Shown here: in pieces, positions 22,901 through 34,900 of the stretch
Layout of the letters: every line of letters starts with the position of its first letter
Position numbering within the stretch: the stretch's first letter is position 1
DNA from: Sabellastarte sp. h YS-2021
Lineage: Eukaryota > Annelida > Polychaeta > Sabellida > Sabellidae
Reading direction: 5' to 3'
DNA: 64,000 bases
Assembly: GCA_964017235.1 (NCBI GenBank)
Contig: OZ024936.1
Coordinates: 43,947,028-44,011,027 of the forward strand
Notes under the pieces: model-generated
Seen by the model: the letters and a program-made list of their open reading frames with translations, nothing else
Told to the model about the DNA's origin: nothing
Databases searched by the model: none
Made by a program: the position numbers and the translations under genes

Positions 22901-25900
22901 TAGTATGAAATAGCAAAAGCTGACCAACTTTTTCACGATAACAAACAGTCCAGGCTGTAAAAATTACTAAAATCAAAACACAAATGCATCAGTATGGTTT
23001 AATTCCATATATACATATATATATATTGCAACATGTGAACTGCTTGACCCAAATGGTATTTTTCACATCAAATATGAAATCAACCCTTGAGCAGCCCATC
23101 ATAGTTATGAAAATAAGCTTAGAACATAAAAACTGCTTCACAAAAGAACAATATTTTTGTAATGGTAAATGCCCATTTAACAATACTTAGTTAAGTAATG
23201 TTATTAAAAGTGAAGCCATATTTTAATTAAGCAGAAAGAAATCCATCTTTTGATCTCAGAATTAAGCACCAATGTAAAATCAGATAGTATTATCAACATA
23301 TCATATCAACACACAGGTATTTTTAACATAAAAGTTTCATTCATATTTAATTTAAATATATAAAATAAATTGCACAGCAATCCTAATTTGTGTTCTGTTT
23401 ATTTATTTTTTTTATTTGTTACCACCCTCATAGATACTGTGATTAATTTACCATTTTAGTCTCATTTTATTGATGTTTTTGCTATTTGTTGCAGTCACAC
23501 AAGTTCATATACTGGTGGCTGTAACCAAATCAGTGCAATTGAGATTGCAACAGCATTTACAGTAAAATCGTTGCCTAACTTATTAACTTTTAAATAAAAC
23601 CTGAGATAAAATCATGTATACATTTAGTGCCGATTAGTTGTGTTGAAATAATAAAATATAAAACATTTATTTATAAAAAATCTTATTCAACAAGATATTA
23701 AGCTATTTGTGAGTATAAATAGAAATAACAAGACATGCAAAAATCATTTCTTATCTTTTATCTCAGTTATAGGTTACAAACGCTTCATATTTTATGTAAA
23801 ATATCTTAAATGGTCATGTCATGTGCATTTTGTTCTATATTATTTAGTGCAGGTTATTTTTAGTGTATGTTCTTTGTGTACTGTAGCAAGTGTGCCTCCT
23901 GACCCAACCCTGATAATGTGGTACAGAGTGTAATCTTATAGATTGTATGACTTACTGTTTCACTCGTGATGGTCTGGAGCATAATTATTGCTATTGTACA
24001 TGCTCTTCCCAGTTTTTAAACATGTCTGATTCATTTATTTGATTTTCAGGTCACTTTCAACAAATTCTATAAATTATATCACGATGGGTGGCTTTTAAGG
24101 GCAGAGGGAACCTGTACACACTAGCTGGTCAAGATTAAATGCCGGGCATCGATAAGCAGCTACCAGTTTTCCCACATGGCGTAGGTTATAGGGTTTGATC
24201 CCCCAACCTCACATGTTGGCGCCAAGTGTGTTACCCAGTGCACCACTGAGCCCCTTGAAACATGTCGGAAAACCCTTTCAAGTCAGCATTTCTGTGCTGT
24301 GTTCCCATCACCAATATTTTTAAACTGTAAGGCTGTTATTCATCATTCGGGTGCTTGACTGATCTCCATGGTGTGAGAACCTATATTTTTACTGCTTCGA
24401 CCTATTTTGTTAGCTTTTCTGTGATAAAGTAGCTAAATGATGTTTTTGCAGGAGAAGATTAACCATAGATATCCAGTGGCTATTGGATGTGTGTGATTTT
24501 TTTTGGTACACTACCCATTAGCAGTTGGGAGGAGGTGCATCTTTTGGGTTATATGACTGATGTCCTTACTCAGAACAAATTAGGTGGTTTGTCTGTTTTC
24601 CTATCCACTTTCAACATGCTCAGTTATAGAGGCCCCGGATTTTAAAATTGGTAGGGTTTTACTATTACTCATGAACTTAAACTTAATTTTGAGGTAAATT
24701 AATTGACATTGGTGGAAAGTATTTTGGTGTCTATTGAGGGATGGGATCTATGTAATGACTAAATTATCAAAAAATATAATAAAAAACATGAAATTAAAAG
24801 AGGCAGAGAGTTGAACTTAGGTTTTGGTAAACCAAGGTGAAATAAGTTATAATAACATAACAATATTGGTACTGACATAAAATTAACTTTAGCTGCAAAT
24901 CAAAGTTAACAGAACATAGTGTGAGTCCCCCAAAAACACAGCTTGTAAAGCTTGGAATTTTGCAACTGAAGTTAAATTTCACCTTTGTGATTCAATCAAC
25001 AATGCAAGAAGAACAATCTACTTACTTGGTGACATACCACAGATAACCAGATGAATTGAGTTTGAGCAATCTGTTATCAACAGTGACTGAGTGATACATG
25101 GCCTTCTTTTCATTTCGGAAAAATACATCTGGCACCCATATTTTTTCCCATCTTTTATCACCAAGACGCATTTCTGTTAGGTTGTCCTTAAGCATAGTTG
25201 GTTTAAATGCAAGCCTTGGGTCTTTCCAGTTTTGGCGCAAGTACATGCTGACTTGATAGTCCTGCAAAGGTTAGTACAGAACAAGAGTTGGTATCTTATA
25301 TATCATATGACACAGTTTACTATCAACAACACATTTCTATGAGGCATAATTCATGTTCCATTCTAACATGGCATGGCTGTGTCGGTGAATCTGATTGGCT
25401 AATCGCAGAGATATATGTCATCACTAATAACATCATAACTGCCCAAGTTCAACTATTTCCCATTTACATAAAACGTTGCTCTTCTATCGATGAACCTAGT
25501 CATAAAGTCTTTTGAAAACTTTTGGATACTTTTTGAGATTATGGTTTAAGGAATTAAGTAATATACTTTTTCTAAAAAATTTCATATTACAATGACTGGG
25601 CAATAATATCTTCATTCTTAGTGCCTGTCATGATCCTAATATCGCTATTCATTGTAAAATCACTCATAACCCCTCACTTGCAATCGGTTATTTCCTCAAC
25701 ATAGACAAAATACATCAAATAAATGTTAGTGAACAAAATATGTTCATGTTATGCTCCTTCCCAAGAAGAATCATGATATTTAAAAATACCAACTCCAAGT
25801 TTAGTAGATAAAACATGAACTACACTAGTTTAACATGTGTTTGAGAACCTCTTTTATAGAGGAGTCATGTCAAATCATTGCTGATCTGTTTTCAAGAAAC

Positions 25901-28900
25901 AGAAACATGAGTTCAAGGGTAGACTGCCTTTGGGGGTAAGTGCCTGCATCAATTCAGCTTGTTAATTAAATACTGTGAAACATCCAAATTAACATTAGTC
26001 AACAAAGATTTTCAGGTGTTATCTTGGGGAGGTTATTTTGGGGGTTCATAATTTCAAATTGGGACATCTGTAGCTGCAGGCAATCAACATGACTTACTTT
26101 GTGACATACCACACATAACCAGTGATATTTAGTTTCATAAATCGATTTCGCGTTGTTACGTGATGATAGTGAGACTCCTTCTCATTGCGGAAAAATACAT
26201 CAGGAACCCACATTTTATCCAACACCTTATCCTCCAATTTTATTACATCTGTTGCTGGAGAAAGGGAATTTCCAATAAACTGTAATCTGGGATCTTGCCA
26301 GCTCTGGCGCAGATAAAAATTCATTGCATAATCCTGAATTGGGAAAATATTTTTAATTAAGGGCTGTACTTCTAATGAATTCCAAATATCAAAAGAGGCA
26401 GGAAATATTGTAATGGCTACTTAAATATACTTTTCTTTTCTAAAACTAAAAAATGAAAGAGTTTACAAAACAAATACTTATAAAAATTCTTAAAGCTTTA
26501 TCAGAAAGCCAATTTTAGTAAGATTTACAATTATAAATAATACATTAACAATACAGTTATTACATTATGTTTTAAACTGTTCATAAAATTGGTAGCTTAC
26601 CATTGTCTGTTCACTAATAGAGTAGAAACTGTTGATATATATTCCAAGTTTCACTTCTGTTGGTCGTGCTGGAAATATAAAGGTTTCACATATTGTACCT
26701 GCATATCAAGTACATGTATGTCATGTTCTACCAACAGAAAGTCGAATTGGATTTTCTACTTTTCTACTTCTGTTTTCAGAATAATGTAGATAAATGTAAA
26801 GCAGTCCAGAGTAATTTTCTTAAAGTTCCTTCAAAAGTACCTTTAAAAAGTACATTGAATTGTAGGGTGTGAGAGAGGCTTGCAATTTCCAGTGTGACTT
26901 ACACAAAAAGTCTGTTTATTTTAGTAACCCCAAACTCAAGTTCCTTCAAACCCCCACTTTTGATCGCAGAGTTCACAAATCAATTAAACACTTTTCTAAT
27001 TCCTTCAGTCACTATGCCCCTGCCCTTTGGAACTCTTTCCCTTTCCATGTAAAAAATAGTCCCTCTGTTGCATCTTTTAGGAAGCACCTCAAAACTCACC
27101 TTTTCAGCTCTAGCTTCCCAACTTAGTTTTTCTTCCCTCCCGGTCACACCCACAATCCTGGATTACCGACCTTGAACGCCCCTTGACTCCCCTATGATAA
27201 TGATTTGTTTAATTAGCGACTGAGTTCCCCTTTGTGGGGAAGATATTGCACTTGCAAAGCAGTAGATTAGATTACATTAGATTAGATTAGTTTTGTTAAC
27301 CTACCTTAGTTGGTTCTTTTTGTAGAAATGATAAAAAGAAAACTCCGTGGTACAATTGCCTATAAATGTGACATCACAGACCTGTGTTCTCATTATAGCA
27401 TTTTGAATTCATTATGGATCAGAAAACACAGTTTTATGAGTTGATTGAGCAGTATTTCAAGTGAGCATGCTGAATAAAACACGATGCTGTGTTGTTATTT
27501 CTACAGACATGCCCGTCCTGTACCCAAGGCCAGGATTCCTTAGCATAGTTTTCAATGATTTATGAAAGCTGTACCTTGCTTTAAATTGCAAATTTCTATA
27601 TATAGAAGGCCCACTTTTTGTGTTCCAGTATTTGATTTTCTAACAGCTTATGCTGAGTTTTTTTTTTACAAGCACTGCATTCTGGAATATAGAGTAATAC
27701 CTAAATCTCTTACGTTGGAGTATCAGCCAAGATGGATTTTCTGCAAAATTTATTATATTTCGGACCTCAGAGGAATATCTAAACCTGCTAGTTTGGACTT
27801 TCTGTCAGTAAAAACTCCAATTGGGCTTTTCCCCCAGAGTTTATCTTGTACCAAGTTTATTTTTGTAAAAACTCCAATTGGACTTTCTACTGGTAGAATT
27901 GAAATTCCATCAGATTGGACGTTTTAGCCATGACATATATATATATATATTTATTATCTGCCATGTGGTGTATTCGATCTAAATACCACGGCATAATGAC
28001 CAGGCAATCTTTTTTTTATTTCCAGTGTTCTTTACTATATATCAGGTTTAAAGTTTTTAGTTGGTAAATTTACTGTCCCTTACTGTGAATAAGTTATACC
28101 CCTTTCACAGTACAGGCAGTATCACCCGTGGACACTGGTGTTTGGTGAAATGTCCCTGTCCTTGGATCACCATTTGCAAACTTGCGAGTCAGTGGCAAAC
28201 CCTCCATTACCTTGTGCATCCTTATGGAAGTTTTTAAATGTTTAAATTTCTGCCTCTGAATTTGATACCGTGAGCATGCGCAGATGAATCCAAGCATGTG
28301 TAGATGAATTTCTTGCTAGCCTAACTGAAGGCGTGGTTCACGGTGTATATAAGGTTGTGACTCAGTTGTCTTTCGATGTAAAACGGTGACATAAGGGGAG
28401 TGGAGGTAAATGGATATTACGTCACTATGACACAAGGTCATATATGAATCTCAAACAGTCGTTGAAGGACAGGGGCATTTCTACAAATGCCTATAACTGC
28501 GAATTATACCACCTGTAGTGTGAACAACTCGGATGAAACGGGGTATCCTTGGAGGCGGTTCCGCTGCCGAGGAACAAATGTAACCGTGTGACATACTGCC
28601 TGTACTGTGAAAAGGGCATAAGGAACATATGATATGGCGATATATTTTTCATATGTGACAGCGCCCCAAACTTGTGTATTTCAGTGAAACTGCTTGTTAA
28701 CATTAAAAGGTGGATAATAAAAGTAAAAGATTCCTCATGAAGATGGACAATATGTTACTCAAGCTATGCACCAATATTATGTTCTCGTCTTCATTCGAGA
28801 TATAGTGGGCCATGGTGGTGCAGTGGTCACACACTTGCCTCCCACCTCTGAGGCAATGGTTCAAACTCCGGACCTTATGTGGGGAAGTTGATAGTTGCCT

Positions 28901-31900
28901 ACAGATGGTCGGGTAGTTTACAATACAGAACCTTGACCAACTGTATTTACTGGTTTCCCCTGCTCACTAAGCTACCTGTCATCACATGACCTGCACAGTG
29001 TTGAAAGCGATGTAAAACCCCATGAAAATCACCTACAAGATATATGTTTTTGTATTTGGCATTCGGGAAGTTTTCCTTTTGTCGTTTCATGTGACAAAAT
29101 TTATAATGTTCACGATTTTGGTGGTTTTCCTAGTATATACATATTTTATACACGTTTACTTTGAAATTCAGAGCATGTTTAAGATTTATATATTTGATGC
29201 ATTACTTTAAAGTTCTGCTCTAAATATGGTCAAAGCTAAAATTTTATTAAAACCACAATGTCAAATGATATACAGAATTATAGTTAAACCAAGCCTATTG
29301 TATTTTGCACAATCACTCTTGGAGTATATCATATGTACTTACTTTGATGTGGAGGGTCACTCTTTATGTAATCTTTTAATAAGTCAGTCACTAGCTCAGA
29401 GGTGCTGCAAGCAAATTTGATAACATCATTTTAAATTCGTTCATATTAAGGTTTTTGTTTAAAACAAAAAAGCAAGGTTTGACAAAAATGTGCTGTGATT
29501 CAGAACTAGATATTTAAACCTTAATTTGTTATAAATGTTAGTACTTAAAATTCAAATCACCACAGCAAACTGTTTATGTAAAATTTTACTGCAAAGATTT
29601 CTTATTGATTTTATTTCAGTCATATACTCTCTGTACATAAAATGATCTAATTACTGTTAATACAAATATTAATTTAATGACATGGAAAACACATTTTGTA
29701 CTATAATTTTGGGAATTATATAAGATATAAGTGTGACAAAATTATAAACATCACCGAATCACTGTTTGCATTTTTTACCTGTAGTACTGTAGTTTTTATT
29801 AATGTTATTGTTTTCAGTTAAGAGTGGAGGTTTTCTACACAGAAAATATTGCTCATTTGGCTTATATAAAATATACAACCTCTTATTTAAAGAAAATCAT
29901 TGTTCAATGGATATAAAGACAAAATATAAACTACCCATAACACATTGTATTTTTGTGTGAGTGAATGTGAAAAAATACAGAATCTAAAAAACAGGAAAAA
30001 AAAGTAACTAAACCAAATTTAAAAGCTACTGTTATAAATCTAATTAAAATGAATCACAAATAAAAACGATTTTGCATGGTTTTCAACAGCTAGAGCAAAT
30101 CTAGCTAAATGTGCATTTAATATAGCACCAATGAATTCCAATATGACTTGTGTGTGGTGATACATCAACAACTACTGTGCTATCTAAAAGCATACTGCTC
30201 AATATGTAAAAAACTTACCTGGCAAATGGTTCATGCCTGCCATTGTAAAACAAAATAAAATATGTTTGATTATGGGGTATTAGAAAAGGTTGGGTGAAAT
30301 ATAGAAATAACTTTTCTGATAAAATAAAAAAGTCTAACGATATAGTTAAATAATATAAAGTATGCAAATCAGCTGCAATAACTCCTCCCAACCTAAAACG
30401 TATTACCAAAAAACAACAATAAAACATTGACAATAAGATGTATACATATTCAAATCTGACACCATAATTCACTCAAAGAGTGACAAACTTTTATAACTTC
30501 ATTATCTAATGCTACAGAGCCCATTTTAGGACATCACAGAATATATATCGCCGGATCGCTGGATATACATGTGTATATATATATATATATATATGTGTTA
30601 CGTCCAATCCACAAAATTGCCCATTTCGTAAAATAGGCAAAAATTTTGCCCATTTCCTGAAATAGGCAACTGACTTGCCAATTTCATGAAATATACAATT
30701 TCTTCAATTGTGGCTTGTTCATTTCATGAAATATGCAATCTTTTGTTTGAAAGTAAAATTTCCATGCATAAATGAAGAAAAAACTTTGCAAATATCTTTA
30801 AGAAACTCCTTATTGTGTATAGAAGTTCTACAAATATGTAACAAATATTGAAACTGTTTTTTCAAAAGAAAAAGGTGTATAAATTGTGGTTTTCTGTCTC
30901 AGTATTTTTAAATATGGTAAAGTTTTGTTTGATAGTTATATGAATGCAACTAAAATATTACACAGTAAAAGGCAGCATTAATAAAATATCTACTTTTAAG
31001 AGTAACTTATTTACCCAACTTACAACTTTAACATATTTGTCACAATTATATGAAATAAAAAGGTCCATTAATCAGTGCACAATCTTTAATCTTAGATCAC
31101 AAGCTAAACTGTAAATTGTGAGTCCCAATTAATGCAAGAAACTGTGAGGCAACCTATAAGCATTGTAAATTGCAATTAACCCTTAGGCCCTCTAGAAACA
31201 CAGGTCCTGAGGTGTGATTACAATTGGATTATGTGGTTACAAAGGTTAAGTACATATTTTGTGACAATGTGGATAAATAACAAGACAATATGCTGTGACT
31301 TGTAAATCATAATCACTAAAGATGCTATTTATTTACAATAAATATATGTTTAATGTCTACTTGATGTTTCAGTTGAAGAAAGATGTTTTTATTTGAATAA
31401 CATAATGTCTAATTGTGTGAAATTTATTTTGTGTTTATAATAGTATTCCAGCATGGTTAATCATTGTAGTAGTATAATATATTGTAGTTTTACAAAAAAT
31501 ATGAAAATAAAGTGTGAAATAGTGTTTACAGTAACATTAAAACAATAAAATTCTTTTATGCATGAAAATTTATTTTGCATACATGGTATTGCCCAGTCAT
31601 GAAATAGGCAACCTAAGTTTTGCCCATTTCACGAAATGGGAAAGCAAATTCTAGATAAATTGCCTATTTTATGAAATGGGCAAGTCAGTTGCCTGTTTCA
31701 CGAAATGGGCAAAATTCTTTTCTATTTCAAAAATGGGCAATTTCCTGGATTGGGCGTAACATATGTATAAATTTAGATTTCTGGGCCAAAACAATGGTTA
31801 TGCCAACATTACATTTTTGTCCATCCAGTTTAAAGAATATGTATTTTATGCTAAGTGCTTGAAGATCTTCTTATGCTCACCAGTTAATTAAGTCATGTGG

Positions 31901-34900
31901 ACAAATTATTTTTCTTGTTATCATGAGATCATCATGAGATTATCTCATGATCATAAGCTGATTAAGTGGTGCTGACAATATAATAACCTTGTGACGACAA
32001 AGTCATCTTATGAGCATGACTTCGCTAATAATGTATATTCAGTAATGCCCTGATAGAGGATCTGTAGAATTGAGTCACCTATCTCATTTTAACTGATTTG
32101 TATGATATGATATAACTTAGATCTCTCTGCCCTGAAAATGTAATTGAAACTGTGAAAAGTTATCCCTATAAAGAACTGGTGTTAGCACTGGATGAAGTCA
32201 TATAGAGTTAATGGGAAAGTCTCATGACTTATGTGAAATAACAGTACAATTTAGTTTTCTAAGTTTGGAGTGACAGCGTAGGAAATATTTATATTGTTGG
32301 TGGTACTTACTAGAAATTCATGCAATTATTAGTATTGATTTCAAATAAGGTATACATAGGTGGGATCTTCTGCCCTGTTTGTCTATGAAATGTATGCATA
32401 GTCACAGTACACACGGTATCTCTTATGCTTGTAGGTATTTTATATAACTCCTGATTCATCCATGTTCTACCACACCTCTGCCATAAAGCTTGGATACTCT
32501 GGTATTTTCTGTTTTCCATGGCAATCCACATAGAAGTTTCAAACGGTTTAAAATTGCCACCCACCATAGAGAGTGTAACATTGTGCAAATAACTGCAATG
32601 TGCCAGCACTTCCAATGACTCTAGTAAATTTAACTAGAAATTTGCCGCTCGCTTTATTGCAATGTGGTAGTGTATCACCGAAGATAGCAAACCTGAAGAA
32701 GCAATATTAAACGAGATCGATGCACTTTAGGGTTTTACTAATGTTTCACATTAAAAGAGGAGTCCATGGTAAAATCTTAGATCCTAAAAAGATCCACAGC
32801 TTTTTATTTCATATAGGTCGGTTTCACAAATGAAACCTGTAGAAGCAAAAACAAATGAGATAGATGCACCTTAAAGTTTGATTACCATCATTTGACCTTG
32901 AAAAAGGGGTCAAAGGTCAAACTGTGATTCTATCGATAGATGTGCAATGATTTCCTATAGGTTGGTATTGCATAGGGAACCTCTTAAAGCAATAGCTTTT
33001 TAGTTTTATGTGATTTATTCAATAGTGGTTCAGTCAAAATAGATATTAGTCAGCTACTCAATGACCTACAGCCTTACAAATTCATTGTTTACACATGTAA
33101 ATATTCGCAAATTAGACCTTAGTCTCATACAAACTTTAAACCCTGTTGCAGATCATATAATAAGCGCCACCTAGGTTTCCTGTTAGTTATATGAACATCC
33201 CAAATATCTAACAGCAAGAACAAATTGAAATACAGGCCATTGAAAGTTCAGTTTTATTGTTTTACCTTGAAGGAGGGCCAGAAGCTGAAATCTGACCACA
33301 TCAGAAGATCGGCAAGCCAGGGTTTCCTATAAGTTATATCAACATTCCAAACCTATATGAGCAATGAAGTGAGATATAGTCCTTTTTAAAATTTAGGGGT
33401 CACAGGTCAAATCTTGCCGCATCAGAAGATTGGCATCACATTGTTTTCTATAAATTGTTTGTACATGCGAAACATCTACAAGCAAAATAAGTGAGATAAA
33501 GACCCTTCAAGATAACTCTCTATGATTTGATCCCGACCGTGGACCTTGACCACATGAAATGATTCACAGCATATGGTTTCCTATAGGTTGGTTGAACATA
33601 GCAAACCCGTAGAAGCAACAGTGTTAAAGTTTGCTCTACATGCAACAGTTTTTGAGTCATAAGCCATTTACTCAGAAAATCTAAAGTAGCTATCACTTGC
33701 TTGATTTTGGCCCCAGGCTTACAAAAAAGGCTAGGTTGATCATACCCACCAATTCATGACTCAAATATAAAATAAATCTGAAAAAACTGTGCTCTATAGT
33801 TTAAACACAACAACAGTAAAATATTTTGACGTTTTTGACTCCCCAGAGCATAATTTTAACTCCTGGGATACCAAAAGAATGGAATGACAAGATCTCTGTC
33901 ATAGCAAGCCACTTGCAAAGTTTAAAAGAAATTTGGCTTGTAGGTTGAACACAAGAAATTCTCTGTCGACGTGTACACAGATGTGGACAGTGACCTGCAT
34001 GATCCATTGCACCTCTGCTTTTTCTGCCACATGTCACCGACAGAGTCTCCACTACTGGCTGGTGCATTTGGAATTTCAAGATGGCGGTGTAAACAAAGCA
34101 GAGTCCAAGCACCAGTACAAATACTGGTTCCTGTTTTTTGTAACATTTACAAATCTATTGTCATTAAATAGCACAAAAAAGAAAAGAACACCTATAACTA
34201 TTTTTATAACAATTATTACCTATTAATTATTGCACAAACTGAAACTGAATGTTTTTACAATTGTTTACATTATTTTGTTTACTTTAATCCGAGAGGATAT
34301 TCTAAGCTGTTTGTCTTCTCATCTCGGAATACGCAATCTGTGCATGTGCAAGATTTATCCTCGTCACACTCGACATACGAGGCCAAACTCACTCGATGAT
34401 ACAAGTAGTCAAAGTTATGTCAACAGGTCATAGGGTACATTGAAAATGGTGAGCCCTGACCACAATACAGATAAACTTAATAAAAAGGTTTAATCCTAAA
34501 GTAGTCGGTGTACACATAAAAAGGATACATTTTTGCTATTGTTGATTTCACACATACGTTTCAACAAAATTCAAATGAGGATGACCAGTTGCTGTACAGT
34601 TATTCATTAGTTGAAAAAAATAACCACTAGATATTCAAGTCAAAGTAAAGTTCAAGCTTCTCAAATGGAATCTAAAGGTACTTGAATACAGAACTACTGA
34701 CTTTCACTGTATAAATGCCCCAGGGGCATTGTAGTTTTTTTTTAAAAATACAAAAATACAACTCAAGTGTCTGGTGGAAATGTGTGATAAATAGATAAGT
34801 TACAACCTGCATTTCGATTGTCAATGCATATAATTGTGGGAGGATTTAATATATTAGAAACAAACCTTAAACCTGAAGAAATAAAACACTTTTTTGTCAT

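Noticed and set aside
22156-25025. A second copy of the Cys-loop exon E8
   Set aside because: Reading the minus strand for a CPM...PLD...C pattern in the introns around E8 gave none, so E8 is treated as single.
28094-28703. Coding exons on the minus strand at 28094-28297 and 28491-28703
   Set aside because: They coincide with the two arms of an inverted-repeat DNA element and have no phase relation to the receptor.
30560-30596. (AT)n run beside the 1.16-kb element as part of it
   Set aside because: The inverted repeat begins sharply at GTTACG and the six-base duplication lies in the AT run, so the run is the target site and not the element.
33801-34226. Gene in overlapping frames on both strands, with a YY1-like caagatggcggt at about 34078
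   Set aside because: Three frames on two strands are open over the same bases, none has a recognisable domain, and one short motif does not establish a promoter.
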